DNA of 59,985 nucleotides, taken from Aquihabitans sp. (lineage in GTDB: Bacteria; Actinomycetota; Acidimicrobiia; Acidimicrobiales; Iamiaceae). How positions within the stretch are numbered: the first letter of the stretch is position 1; every line of letters starts with the position of its first letter. Where the stretch lies: contig JANXNS010000221.1 in the NCBI GenBank assembly GCA_025353965.1, positions 1-59,985 of the forward strand. The letters run 5' to 3'. Shown piece by piece: positions 1 to 8,002 of the stretch. The notes beneath the pieces are model-generated. The model did not search any database. It saw only the letters and a list, made by a program, of their open reading frames with translations, and had not been told where the DNA came from. The position numbers were made by a program, and so were the translations under genes.

Positions 1-312
1 GACGACAGCGATGCTTGAGAGGGACCAACCGGCCACCGTGAAGATCCAGAACGGGAGCACCTCACGACGCATGTGAGCCCGGCCTCGCTTGCCCCACACC
101 CAGTACTTGTTCAGCATGAACGCAGGGACCGAGATCAAGGTGACGGCAACAAAGTTCGCCCCCAGCGGTTTCCAGTCGAGCACATGCAGGAAAATGGCCA
201 ACAAGATCTGGGTGGAGACCACACCAAAGCCAGAGGTGGCCACATAACGCATAGCCCGCCGGCCAGCCTCGGTACGGCTATGTGCGAGTAGGGCGTTCGG
301 CGTCAGGTCCAC
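1..312 (-). CDS. GtrA-family membrane protein, C-terminal part missing
   Basis: This gene runs off the left edge, so it is absent from the ORF track. Translating the minus strand gives two hydrophobic stretches around FGVVSTQILLAIFLHV and ANFVAVTLISVPAFMLNKYW, followed by WGKRGRAHMRREVLPFW. Two helices and then an asparagine-aromatic-W motif at the helix end are typical of GtrA-like proteins, small four-helix membrane proteins linked to flipping or transfer of lipid-linked sugars in cell-surface polysaccharide synthesis. The start is uncertain: GTG at 312 is the furthest upstream plausible codon (TACCAT lies 9 nt before it), and ATG at 252 is the alternative. It diverges from the tesB gene. 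Family assignment rests on recognised pattern only; the last helices are not visible. Confidence 0.72.
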   Translation of the reverse strand, partial: MDLTPNALLAHSRTEAGRRAMRYVATSGFGVVSTQILLAIFLHVLDWKPLGANFVAVTLISVPAFMLNKYWVWGKRGRAHMRREVLPFWIFTVAGWSLSSIAVV

Positions 313-337
313 GAGGATCAGATGGTAAACGGCGGCG

Positions 338-1261
338 ATGGTGACGAGGAACTCATCGAAACGGGCCCGCGGGCCAACGCGCGACGATAGAGCGGTGCAA
401 CAGGCCGCAGTCGACGAACTCATCAGCCTCCTTGACCTCGAAAACATTGAGGTAAATGTGTTCCGGGGGCTGAGCCCGGACATAGATCTCCAGCGGGTGT
501 TCGGAGGCCAGGTCGCGGGCCAGGCGCTGGTGGCCGCGTCCCGAACGGTGGACCCAGACCGGACCATCAACTCCCTCCACGCCTACTTTCTGCGCCCAGG
601 AGACCCGAAGGTACCGATCCTTTACGAGGTGGATCGCCTTCGTGACGGGCGCTCGTTCACTACCCGGCGCGTGGTCGCCATCCAGCACGGTCGGCCAATT
701 TTCAATCTTTCGGCCTCGTTCCATGTCCCCGAGGGCGGCTACTCCCACCAGTTCGAGATGCCCACCGATATCACCCCACCCGAGGGGCTCGGTGATTTCG
801 CCACCCGGTGGGCGCCTTATGCGGAGCAGCTCGGAGACTGGTACCACCGCCCCCGCCCGATTGATGTCCGCTATGTCGACTGGAACCCAGAGGACCGCAG
901 CAAGCCGCTCCCGCCCCGTCACCGCGTGTGGGCCAAGGCCAATGGCGTGCTCCCCGATGACCCCGTTCTGCATGCCTGCATCGTCACGTACCTGTCGGAC
1001 ATGACCCTGCTCGACACCGCGCTACTCCCTCACCCCGGCACGTTCATGAACCAGGGCGTGCAGATGGCCAGCCTCGATCACGCCATGTGGTTCCACCGGC
1101 CCTTCCGGGCCGACGACTGGCTTCTCTACGACCAGGACACGCCGTCCGCCTCCGACGGCCGCGGCATTGCTCGTGGCGTCTTCTTCACGTCCGCCGGAGA
1201 CCTCGCCATCTCCGTGGTTCAAGAAGGCCTTATCCGCCCTACCGACCGGACCCCCGCATGA
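338..1261 (+). CDS. tesB: acyl-CoA thioesterase II (TesB-like)
   Basis: Double hot-dog thioesterase that hydrolyses acyl-CoA to free fatty acid and CoA in the cytoplasm. The N-terminal hot-dog half contains VFGGQVAGQALVAASRTV, followed by INSLHAYFLRPGDP. The C-terminal half contains YLSDMTLLDTALLPH and MASLDHAMWFHRPF, which hold the Asp and downstream polar residues of the TesB catalytic network. The length (307 aa as tracked) is normal for TesB. GTG at 395 would give a more typical N-terminus (VQQAAVDELISLLDLE); the first 19 residues look unlike the family, so the true start may be 395. The stop overlaps the start of the next gene (ATGA), so the two are probably co-translated although their functions are not obviously linked. 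Confidence 0.9.
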   Translation: MVTRNSSKRARGPTRDDRAVQQAAVDELISLLDLENIEVNVFRGLSPDIDLQRVFGGQVAGQALVAASRTVDPDRTINSLHAYFLRPGDPKVPILYEVDRLRDGRSFTTRRVVAIQHGRPIFNLSASFHVPEGGYSHQFEMPTDITPPEGLGDFATRWAPYAEQLGDWYHRPRPIDVRYVDWNPEDRSKPLPPRHRVWAKANGVLPDDPVLHACIVTYLSDMTLLDTALLPHPGTFMNQGVQMASLDHAMWFHRPFRADDWLLYDQDTPSASDGRGIARGVFFTSAGDLAISVVQEGLIRPTDRTPA

Positions 1262-2472
1262 GCGCCCGACCCAACCAAGCCCGCCGGACCATCGCGTTTG
1301 TTGCTGGCCTTGCCCTCGTATCGCTTGGGATCGTCGCGTGCGGAAGCGATGAGGCCACCTCGGGCCTCCCGGCCTCGACACCCCAAACATCCGCCAACAA
1401 CTCCACCACCACGGCGCCCGGGAGCAAGCCCAGCGCCAAACCGCCGACGGGAAAGCCAACTGTCGAATCAACCACCGCAATCGCCCTCGACGAACCAATA
1501 GATCTGGTTGTGCGCCCCGGCGACGATCGCCTGTGGGTTGCCGAGCGGGCGGGCACGGTGCGGCGGCTCACCCTGGCCGACAACGGCCTCACCCTGCGTC
1601 GCGACGGTGATCCCGTACTGGACATCACCGATCAGACCACCACCGACGCCGAACGCGGCCTACTAGGGATTGCCTTCTCCGAGAACGGCGACACACTGTT
1701 CGTGAGCCACACGGACCTCAACGGCAACAGCCGCCTCGCGTCCTACGCCATCCAAGACGACGCCGTGCAGGCCAGCACTCGCAAGGTTCTCCTGGCGGTA
1801 AACCAGCCGTACCCGAACCACAACGGTGGCCACATCGCGCTGGGCCCGGACGGGAAGCTTTGGTTCGGTCTCGGCGACGGCGGCGCTGCCGACGACCCCC
1901 AAGCCCGGGCGCAAAACCCCAGCACGCTGCTCGGCAAGGTAGTGCGGCTGGACCCAACCGGCGGAGATCCGGAGATCGTGATCAGCGGCGTGCGCAACCC
2001 GTGGCGTTTCTCGTTCGATACCGATGGCAGTCTCTGGATCGGCGATGTCGGCCAGAACCGGTGGGAAGAAGTGGACCACCTCCAGGCGGGCGACATCGAC
2101 GGCACCAACCTCGGATGGAGCGGGCTGGAGGGCACCCACGACAACCCCAATGTGGACACCGCCGGCCGCTCGGGCGAGAACCCAATTCCCCCCGTATTCG
2201 AGTACTCCCACGACGACGGAAACTGCTCCATCACCGGTGGCTTCGTCTACCGAGGCAAGGACATTCCGAGCCTGCTGGGGGCCTACCTTTTCGCCGACTA
2301 CTGCGCGGGGAGGGTCCGAGCCCTGCGGGTCGGGTCAGACAACAGGTTGGCCGCGGAGTATGACCTGGACGTGAGCGTGAGCGCGCCGGTCTCGTTTGGG
2401 GCCGATGCTCGGGGCGAGGCCTACGTGCTCTCGGGCGACGGAACCATTGTTCGCCTGGTGGACGCGGGCTGA
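1258..2472 (+). CDS. PQQ-dependent sugar dehydrogenase-like lipoprotein (GSDH domain)
   Basis: 404-residue protein starting with MSARPNQARR. A hydrophobic signal ends in the lipobox GIVAC (Cys28), and a Thr/Ser/Pro-rich linker follows, so it is expected to be a membrane-anchored extracytoplasmic lipoprotein. The rest is a six-bladed glucose/sorbosone dehydrogenase propeller with RLWVAERAGTVRRL, RGLLGIAFSENGD, NHNGGHIALGPDGKLW, GDGGAADDPQ and GLRNPWRFSFD-type blades (here GVRNPWRFSFD). Members oxidise aldoses with PQQ, but many actinobacterial homologues have no proven substrate. ATG 1258 overlaps the tesB stop; the ORF track starts 57 codons earlier inside tesB, in a frame with no signal peptide. 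Confidence 0.86.
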   Translation: MSARPNQARRTIAFVAGLALVSLGIVACGSDEATSGLPASTPQTSANNSTTTAPGSKPSAKPPTGKPTVESTTAIALDEPIDLVVRPGDDRLWVAERAGTVRRLTLADNGLTLRRDGDPVLDITDQTTTDAERGLLGIAFSENGDTLFVSHTDLNGNSRLASYAIQDDAVQASTRKVLLAVNQPYPNHNGGHIALGPDGKLWFGLGDGGAADDPQARAQNPSTLLGKVVRLDPTGGDPEIVISGVRNPWRFSFDTDGSLWIGDVGQNRWEEVDHLQAGDIDGTNLGWSGLEGTHDNPNVDTAGRSGENPIPPVFEYSHDDGNCSITGGFVYRGKDIPSLLGAYLFADYCAGRVRALRVGSDNRLAAEYDLDVSVSAPVSFGADARGEAYVLSGDGTIVRLVDAG

Positions 2473-2480
2473 AAACGAAA

Positions 2481-2510
2481 CGAGCCGCCAGCCCGAAGGC
2501 TGGCGGCTCG
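2481..2510 (-). terminator. rho-independent terminator of cspA
   Basis: A perfect 13-bp inverted repeat (CGAGCCGCCAGCC, loop CGAA) lies between the convergent sugar dehydrogenase gene and cspA. On the minus strand it is followed by TTTCGTTTTC, a U-rich tail, so it should act as the cspA terminator. On the plus strand there is no U tract, but the stem may also end the upstream gene. Confidence 0.8.
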
Positions 2511-2533
2511 TGCAGGTAATCAGACCGAGAAGG

Positions 2534-2734
2534 TCAGACTACGCGAACGTTTTGGGCTTCTTCGCCCTTGCGCCCGGGAGCGACGTCGAATTCGACGTTC
2601 TGCCCTTCGTCGAGGGACTTGTAGCCCTCGCCTTGGATGTTGGAGAAGTGGACGAACACGTCGTCACCCTGCTCCCGGGAGATGAAGCCGAAGCCCTTCT
2701 CAGCGTTGAAGAACTTGACGGTACCAGTTGCCAT
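2534..2734 (-). CDS. cspA: cold shock protein, CspA family
   Basis: 66-residue single cold-shock domain that binds single-stranded RNA/DNA and acts as an RNA chaperone. It contains the RNP1 motif KGFGFI and the RNP2 motif VFVHF, both intact, and starts [18 protein letters not shown]. The length is exactly that of bacterial CspA proteins. A TAGGGT hexamer on the minus strand (2793-2788) could be the -10 box, giving a 5' leader of about 45 nt. The gene is monocistronic with its own terminator hairpin downstream. Confidence 0.96.
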   Translation of the reverse strand: MATGTVKFFNAEKGFGFISREQGDDVFVHFSNIQGEGYKSLDEGQNVEFDVAPGRKGEEAQNVRVV

Positions 2735-2867
2735 TTTTTATCTCTTTCAAAGTGGAGCCGTCCCTTTTTGGACCGCCCTCACACTCCACCCTAGGGTCTC
2801 CCACCGCTCGGTGGGGAAATTTCCTGTTTTTTGTCCGATACCCCCGGACCGGACATGAAGTGACAGG
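2735..2867. promoter_or_regulatory. divergent intergenic region between cspA and the DNA polymerase gene
   Basis: Holds the cspA promoter and leader. On the minus strand TAGGGT at 2793-2788 is a candidate -10 box. A short hairpin CCCACC-GCTC-GGTGGG sits at 2800-2815, just upstream of that box, so if the box is right the hairpin is not in the cspA mRNA. A T-rich run (TGTTTTTTGTCC, about 2824-2835) lies between the hairpin and the polymerase gene. No clear promoter or ribosome binding site is seen for the GTG start at 2868. Confidence 0.4.
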
Positions 2868-4622
2868 GTGCAGGGCGTGAGTGCCTCAAGCGTGGTGGAG
2901 GAACTCCGGCGTGCAGGCGTTCAACGCGGCAGCCTCCTTGCGCTGGCGATTTTCTCCGAGGTCGGGGTTGGCTTCGCCAGCCCGGGTTTCACCGCGTCGG
3001 TTGCCACCTCCGCGTCGGACCCCGCCGCGCTGGTCCAGGCGATCGAGGACGAGCTGCGGCCCCGATGGGTCGAGTGGTCCGGAGACACCGCCAGTGCGCT
3101 GGTGCGAGCGGGCGTACGGGTGGCCACGGCATGGGATTTGGTCGCCGTCCACCGGCTCCTGTTTGGCGGCTGGCGGGCGGACCCGGCACGGGTCTGGGCC
3201 CAAGTTCACGAGCTACCGCTGCAGACCATTCCAACAGCAGGACCACGGAACCTTTTCAGCCTCCCAAGCAACGACGAAGCAGACCCGGAAGGTCCCCGCC
3301 AGCCCGACGGGCACCTGCGAGCCGAGTGGACCGCTGGGGGCTGGCACACCACACCCGAGCACCTAGCGCGATGGGCCCAGCTGGCGCTGGAAGTGGCCCA
3401 GCGTCAGCAGGCACAGCTGGCCCAGATGGCGAACCCAGAACGAGCGGCGGCGACGGCCCGGGCGGAATCCACCGCAGAACTGCTGTGCGCAGAACTGGCG
3501 GTAGACGGGCTGCCGATGGACCGCGCCATCGCCGAATCCATCATTGGCTCGATCATCGGTGAACGGCCCCGCACCGAAGCCGAAGCGGTGTCCCAGCGGG
3601 GCCAACGCGATGGTGAGGTCCTAGGCCATGCGCCACCCGGCGGGCAGTTCGACCTCCGCAGCCCCGGCCAGGTGAAATCACTCCTCAGGTTCGTGGGCAT
3701 CGAAGTGCCCGACACTCGGGCGTGGCGGCTGGAAGCGCTACGGGACCGTCACCCCCTGGTGGAAGCGCTGCTGGTGTGGCGCAAGGCCGAGCGGGTGTCG
3801 ACCACCTATGGGTATGGGTGGCTCGACGAGAATCTCGGGGCTTCGGGTCGGCTGCGCGGAACGTGGTCCGGTTCCGATGGCGCCGCAGGGCGCATGACGG
3901 CTTCGGCCGGGCTCCACAACATGCCCGCCGACATGCGGCCCGCGGTTGTGGCCGAACCAGGACACGTCTTCGTTCGGGCCGACCTCGGCCAGATCGAACC
4001 ACGCGTGCTCGCGGCCATCTCCGGCGACCCACAACTGGCACGGGCCACGCAGGAACCGGACCTCTATGCGCCCGTCGCGGCCCAACTCGGCGTCGACCGG
4101 GCCACGGCCAAGGTCGCGGTCCTCGGTGCCATGTACGGCCAAACCACCGGACACGGCGCACAAGTGCTGCCGCGGCTTCGGAGCTCGTACCCCGTCGCCA
4201 TGGCCTACCTAGACGCAGGCGACCGGTCGGGGCAGGCCAGTCAGGATCTGCGGACCTACGGCGGTCGCCTCATCCGGATGGGTACCAGCAACCCCAACGA
4301 GGTCGGCGAACGAGAAGCACGCTCACAGGAGGCGGCACGAGGGCGGTACGGGCGAAACGCACTCGTGCAGGGTGCAGCCGCCGAATTGTTCAAGGTTTGG
4401 GCGGCCATCGTCCGGGCCCGAGGGTCTGCCCTCGACGCCCGAATCGTGCTCTGCCTCCACGATGAACTCCTGGTGCACGCCTCCGCCGACCATGCCGAAG
4501 CAGCGGCCCAACTGGTAGACGATGCCCTGCAGGAGGCGGCTCATCGGTGGGCCCCAGACGGCTCAGTCCGGTTTGTGGCCGACACCTCGGTAATCCCCCG
4601 CTGGTCCGATGCCAAGGACTGA
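2868..4622 (+). CDS. family A DNA polymerase (annotated in relatives as 3'-5' exonuclease/DNA polymerase)
   Basis: 584-residue protein, much shorter than full PolA because it lacks the 5' nuclease domain. The C-terminal half has the three polymerase motifs: motif A as DLGQIEPRVLAAISGD, motif B-like DRATAKVAVLGAMYGQT, and motif C as CLHDELLVHA. Relatives in actinobacteria are named bifunctional 3'-5' exonuclease/DNA polymerase, but the N-terminal part here (WSGDTASALVRAGVRVATAWDL) shows no acidic DEDD exonuclease motifs, so proofreading is doubtful. It presumably makes DNA in repair or gap filling. The start is GTG with no strong ribosome binding site, so a downstream start is possible. It is separated from the following gene by 27 nt. 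Confidence 0.85.
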   Translation: MQGVSASSVVEELRRAGVQRGSLLALAIFSEVGVGFASPGFTASVATSASDPAALVQAIEDELRPRWVEWSGDTASALVRAGVRVATAWDLVAVHRLLFGGWRADPARVWAQVHELPLQTIPTAGPRNLFSLPSNDEADPEGPRQPDGHLRAEWTAGGWHTTPEHLARWAQLALEVAQRQQAQLAQMANPERAAATARAESTAELLCAELAVDGLPMDRAIAESIIGSIIGERPRTEAEAVSQRGQRDGEVLGHAPPGGQFDLRSPGQVKSLLRFVGIEVPDTRAWRLEALRDRHPLVEALLVWRKAERVSTTYGYGWLDENLGASGRLRGTWSGSDGAAGRMTASAGLHNMPADMRPAVVAEPGHVFVRADLGQIEPRVLAAISGDPQLARATQEPDLYAPVAAQLGVDRATAKVAVLGAMYGQTTGHGAQVLPRLRSSYPVAMAYLDAGDRSGQASQDLRTYGGRLIRMGTSNPNEVGEREARSQEAARGRYGRNALVQGAAAELFKVWAAIVRARGSALDARIVLCLHDELLVHASADHAEAAAQLVDDALQEAAHRWAPDGSVRFVADTSVIPRWSDAKD

Positions 4623-4649
4623 CCGCCGCCCCGCTATAGGGTCGCCGCC

Positions 4650-5534
4650 GTGATCGCCACCGCACCGTTCGGACGCACGGGCCACCACAGCAGCCAAGTG
4701 ATATTTGGCGCGGCCGCGCTTGGGGGCATGCGCCAAGAACGGGCCGACGAGGTGCTGGAGGTGCTCCTCGAGTTCGGCGTCAACCACCTCGACGCCGCCG
4801 CCAGCTACGGCGACGCAGAACTACGCATTGCCCCCTGGATGCCTGCGCATCGCAACAAGTTTTTCCTGGCCACAAAAACGGGCGAGCGCACTGCGGACGG
4901 GGCACGCGCCGAGCTCGAGCGGTCGCTCGAGAGGCTGGGTGTGGACTCCGTCGACCTCATCCAGTTGCACAACCTGGTTGAGCCGGACGAGTGGGAAATC
5001 GCTCATGGCAAGGGCGGTGCCATCGAAGCCCTGGTTCGGGCTCGCGACGAAGGGCTGGTGCGCTTCATCGGCGTGACCGGTCACGGCACCCGGATTGCCA
5101 ACATGCACCTACGCAGCCTGGAACGCTTCGACGCGGACTCCGTGTTGCTCCCCTACAACTTCAGCCTGCTCGGCAACGACCAGTACCGCGATGATGTAGA
5201 TCATTTGCTGGCGGTCTGCGAGGCGCGCAACGTGGCCGTCCAGACCATCAAATCGGTGGCTCGGGGCCGCTGGTCCCCAGAGATCACCCGCCGATTCAGC
5301 TGGTACGAACCAATCACCGACCCTGAAGCGCTTGGCCGGGCCGTTCGCTTCGTGCTGGCCCGGCCGGGTTTGTTCCTGAACTCGTCGAGCGATGCCCGCC
5401 TGCTGCGCCCCACCCTGGAAGCGGCCGCCGGTGCAAGCGCCCAGCCAACCCCCACCGACGCCGACATGGCCGCCGACCTCGACAGCCAAGGCATCACTCC
5501 GCTCTTCGACGGCGCCGACCTCGAACGTATTTGA
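4650..5534 (+). CDS. aldo/keto reductase
   Basis: 294-residue TIM-barrel NADPH-dependent oxidoreductase. The catalytic tetrad is visible: Asp48 and Tyr53 in NHLDAAASYGDAE, Lys76 in ATKTGER and His107 in LIQLHNL. The substrate cannot be told from sequence. GTG 4650 is preceded by TAGGGT exactly 7 nt upstream and lacks a ribosome binding site, so the transcript is probably leaderless, which fixes the start. It lies between a DNA polymerase and an LLM oxidoreductase without an obvious pathway link. Confidence 0.9.
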   Translation: MIATAPFGRTGHHSSQVIFGAAALGGMRQERADEVLEVLLEFGVNHLDAAASYGDAELRIAPWMPAHRNKFFLATKTGERTADGARAELERSLERLGVDSVDLIQLHNLVEPDEWEIAHGKGGAIEALVRARDEGLVRFIGVTGHGTRIANMHLRSLERFDADSVLLPYNFSLLGNDQYRDDVDHLLAVCEARNVAVQTIKSVARGRWSPEITRRFSWYEPITDPEALGRAVRFVLARPGLFLNSSSDARLLRPTLEAAAGASAQPTPTDADMAADLDSQGITPLFDGADLERI

Positions 5535-5579
5535 CCGAATCGGGCGCAACCTTGGTGGCGCGCCTCTATCGTCTTCGGC

Positions 5580-6557
5580 GTGACCAAGCTCGGCTATCAA
5601 ATCCCCAACTTCACGTACCCGAACACGGCTCCAGCCGACCTGTTCGGGACGGTGATTCGCCAGGCAACCGAAGCCGACTCCAGCGGCTTCGACACGATGA
5701 TGGTGATGGATCACTTCTATCAATTGCCCATGCTCGGCCCGCCCGAGCTGGAAATGCTGGAGTGCTACTCCGTGCTCGCGGCCCTGGCGCAGCACACCAA
5801 GAACGTGCGCCTCTCCGCATTGGTCACCGGCAACACGTATCGGAACCCCACACTGCTGGCCAAGACGCTCACCACCCTCGACATCGTCTCCGGCGGTCGA
5901 GCTCAACTGGGAATTGGCGCCGGTTGGTTTGAGCAAGAACACGACGCGCTCGGTTTCGAGTTCGGCACGTTCACCCAGCGGTTCGAGAAATTAGAAGAAG
6001 CGCTCCAGATCATCAAGGGCATGTTTGCCGGGGAGAAGCCCACGCTCAACGGCACCTGGTACCAGGTGAACGAGGCAATCAACTCGCCGGCACCGCTCGG
6101 GCCCATCCCGATCATGATCGGCGGTGGCGGCGAGAAAAAGACGCTGCGCTTGGTGGCGCAGTACGCAGACGAGTCGAACCTCATCTGTGGTGTCGACGAG
6201 ATCCCCCGTAAATTGGAAGCGCTGGCGGGCCATTGCGAGCGCCTCGGCCGTGACCGATCCGAGATCACCGTGTCGTACCAAGGTTTGGCCTGTATGGCGC
6301 CCACCCACGATGAGGCCGTGGCCGAGCTGGACGCATTATTCGCCAGCCGGGGTATGGATGTCTCGTCCATGTCGGCCGACGACGCTGCCGCGATGCGCTC
6401 CATGGTTCCCCATGGCGATCCCGACGAGGTCGGCGAACTGTTCTCCACCTACCTGGTCGAAGGGGTAGATGGATTCACGGTCAGCGCCCCGGCAAATGGC
6501 CATATCGAAGGCCGGGTCACGCTGCTCGGAGAGACGCTCGCCCGCGTCATTTCCTGA
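5580..6557 (+). CDS. LLM-class F420-dependent oxidoreductase
   Basis: 325-residue luciferase-like TIM barrel. Typical features are the N-terminal YQIPNFTYP strand, FDTMMVMDHFYQ, LSALVTGNTYRNPTLLAKTLTTLDIVSGGRAQLGIGAGW and the cofactor-binding PIMIGGGGEKKTL segment. Actinobacterial members mostly use F420H2, though FMN cannot be excluded from sequence. GTG 5580 follows TATCGT by 7 nt, a leaderless-type promoter, so it has its own promoter despite the short gap to the aldo/keto reductase. The substrate is unknown. Confidence 0.9.
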   Translation: MTKLGYQIPNFTYPNTAPADLFGTVIRQATEADSSGFDTMMVMDHFYQLPMLGPPELEMLECYSVLAALAQHTKNVRLSALVTGNTYRNPTLLAKTLTTLDIVSGGRAQLGIGAGWFEQEHDALGFEFGTFTQRFEKLEEALQIIKGMFAGEKPTLNGTWYQVNEAINSPAPLGPIPIMIGGGGEKKTLRLVAQYADESNLICGVDEIPRKLEALAGHCERLGRDRSEITVSYQGLACMAPTHDEAVAELDALFASRGMDVSSMSADDAAAMRSMVPHGDPDEVGELFSTYLVEGVDGFTVSAPANGHIEGRVTLLGETLARVIS

Positions 6558-6575
6558 CCCGCCGGGTCAGGCCGG

Positions 6576-6936
6576 CTATGTCCAGGGGTGGATGATCGGC
6601 GCGGCCTGGCCCATGCAGCCGGCTATCTCGTTGAGGTCGTCCGGGTCACCGGTCAGGACCGCATCATTGAGGCGAACGGCAAGCACCACTAGGTGAGCAT
6701 CCACCAGGTCGCTCGTTTCAGCGTGGCCAAGGATCTGGCCGACGGCACGGCCATCGTCGAACGAATGGACTGCGACGGTCTTTAGGAATGCGGCGAGCCC
6801 CGTTGCGCCACGCCTGGGGGACCACTGTGTGCGTGGTGTGGAGCGGCGTGCGGGACCGTTGGAGCGCGGTGAGCAAGGATCGAGCCGCCTCATCGCCTCG
6901 GTCGACAGAAATCAAAAATCCGGCGTCGAGAATCAC
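6576..6936 (-). pseudogene. PIN-domain (VapC-type) toxin, frameshifted
   Basis: Two minus-strand frames together make one PIN toxin. The upstream frame gives MILDAGFLISVDRGDEAA through VVPQAWRNGAR (first PIN Asp present). The downstream frame gives LAAFLKTVAVHSFDDGRAVG, TSDLVDAHLVVLA and VLTGDPDDL through HPWT and a stop. They switch at about 6794-6798, where a short deletion has removed a few residues and changed the frame. The GTG start overlaps the antitoxin stop (GTGA), the normal arrangement of such operons. The toxin is presumably inactive unless the shift is a sequencing error. Confidence 0.78.
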
Positions 6937-7106
6937 AATCCGTAGCGCACTGCCATTGCTTCAACCGCGGCTTCGTCGACCGGTCCAGTTTGGTTCTGCC
7001 AGTCAGCGAGAAATCCATCAAGGGCTTCCTGCCGGTCCAGCTCGAGCGACATCAGGCCGGCGCCGAGGCGACCTCCCTGCCTGCTCTCTGATTTGTGGCT
7101 CGCCAT
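6933..7106 (-). CDS. small antitoxin of the PIN toxin (57 aa)
   Basis: Too short for the ORF track. The minus strand reads MASHKSESRQGGRLGAG through a C-terminus VDEAAVEAMAVRYGL and a TGA that overlaps the GTG of the PIN toxin. An in-frame stop just upstream (TGATGGTCGAGA-ATG) fixes ATG at 7106. A short polar N-terminal part followed by an acidic/hydrophobic tail is usual for VapB-type antitoxins: the tail blocks the toxin and the N-terminal part binds the operator. I do not recognise the exact antitoxin family. It is divergent from a Phd/RelE pair, separated by a 22-bp palindrome. Confidence 0.65.
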   Translation of the reverse strand: MASHKSESRQGGRLGAGLMSLELDRQEALDGFLADWQNQTGPVDEAAVEAMAVRYGL

Positions 7107-7116
7107 TCTCGACCAT

Positions 7117-7138
7117 CATGACTATAATAATAGTCATG
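7117..7138. promoter_or_regulatory. palindromic operator/promoter between two divergent TA operons
   Basis: Perfect inverted repeat with 9-bp arms CATGACTAT and ATAGTCATG around AATA. It contains TATAAT (7123-7128) exactly 7 nt before the ATG of the phd-like antitoxin, so it is both the -10 region of a leaderless transcript and a likely autorepression site. The right arm includes the start codon itself. The opposite strand also has TAnnnT hexamers facing the PIN antitoxin. Confidence 0.7.
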
Positions 7139-7408
7139 CCTGAGACGCTCTCGCTCGCCTTTGTGAAGTCAAAGTTCTCCGAGATGGTCGACCGCGTCGA
7201 ACACACCCAGGACAGAATCGTCGTGACCCGCAACGGTCGCCCTGCCGCTGTTCTCATCAGTCCAGACGAGCTTGAGTCGCTTGAAGACACGCTTGAGTTG
7301 TTGTCTGACTCAGAGGCCATGCGACAACTGAAGGAATCTCGCGTTGCCTACGGGGACGGGGACTTCGTAACCGGCGATGAATTGAGACTCAAGTACCAGA
7401 AGCCGTGA
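7136..7408 (+). CDS. Phd/YefM-family antitoxin
   Basis: 90-residue antitoxin starting MPETLSLAFVKSKFSEMVDRV. The core IVVTRNGRPAAVLISPDELESLEDTLELLSD is the hallmark Phd/YefM fold that binds operator DNA, and the C-terminal segment neutralises the toxin. The track start (6788) is far upstream and shadowed by the PIN genes; ATG 7136 is supported by the TATAAT box 7 nt upstream. Its TGA overlaps the GTG of the RelE-like toxin, so the two are translationally coupled. Confidence 0.9.
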   Translation: MPETLSLAFVKSKFSEMVDRVEHTQDRIVVTRNGRPAAVLISPDELESLEDTLELLSDSEAMRQLKESRVAYGDGDFVTGDELRLKYQKP

Positions 7409-7686
7409 GCAGCCCAGAAGGGCGCTTCGAACTCCGGGTCACCGGACCAGCCGAGCGGCAACTCAATCGCCTACCCGAAGGAACTGCCGCAGCGATTGTG
7501 GAGTTCATGCTCGGGGCACTGATTGAGAACCCCCATCGGGTCGGCGGGTTGCTGCGGAAGGAGCTCGCTGGGCTCCGCTCGGCTCGCCGCGGCTCGTACC
7601 GAATTATCTACGAGGTAGAGGAAAACGAGCACCTGGTGATCGTGCTGCGGATCGACCATCGAGCATCGGTCTATCGACCGCACTAG
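7405..7686 (+). CDS. RelE/ParE-family toxin
   Basis: 93-residue toxin with the RelE/ParE pattern: FELRVTGPAERQLNRLPEGTAAAIVEFM, then NPHRVGGLLRKELAGLRSARRGSYRIIYEVEENEHLVIVLRIDHRASVYR. The GxYRIIYEV and VLRIDHRxxVY strands are the conserved core. RelE members cleave mRNA in the ribosomal A site and ParE members poison gyrase; sequence alone does not decide, although the R-x-G-S-Y-R-I strand is nearer to RelE. GTG 7405 overlaps the antitoxin stop. Confidence 0.88.
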   Translation: MSSPEGRFELRVTGPAERQLNRLPEGTAAAIVEFMLGALIENPHRVGGLLRKELAGLRSARRGSYRIIYEVEENEHLVIVLRIDHRASVYRPH

Positions 7687-7747
7687 TCCACACAAATTCA
7701 GGCGCCCGTCTGGGACGGAACGTGCAAGCCTGCCGCCTTGACCTCAG

Positions 7748-7909
7748 GCGCCGATTTCTATACCGGTCTCGTGGCTCGCATCTACGGGCCACTGCGTTCG
7801 GCGGTCCCGGATCCTCGACCTGCGGGCTCGCGGGGTCGACGTGGAGGGCCTTGATTCGTCGGCGGACATGCTCGACGGATGCCGGCGGCCGATCGCGGCC
7901 TTGAGGTAA
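7748..7909 (+). pseudogene. class I SAM-dependent methyltransferase remnant
   Basis: One frame reads ADFYTGLVARIYGPLR, resembling the helix before motif I of small SAM methyltransferases. After a shift, another reads ILDLRARGVDVEGLDSSADML-DGCRR, matching the end of motif I and the motif II acidic region (GVDVEGLDSSADML). A TAA then stops the frame. The glycine-rich SAM loop between the two pieces is missing, so this is a dead gene fragment. No upstream start or ribosome binding site was found. Confidence 0.55.
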
Positions 7910-8002
7910 CCCTTCACCGGCCGGTTTCCCGATGATCCCGACGGCGGCCTAGACGACCTGCTCACGGCCGGACTGATCGAGCGTGTCCGGGTCGGCCTCC
8001 TC

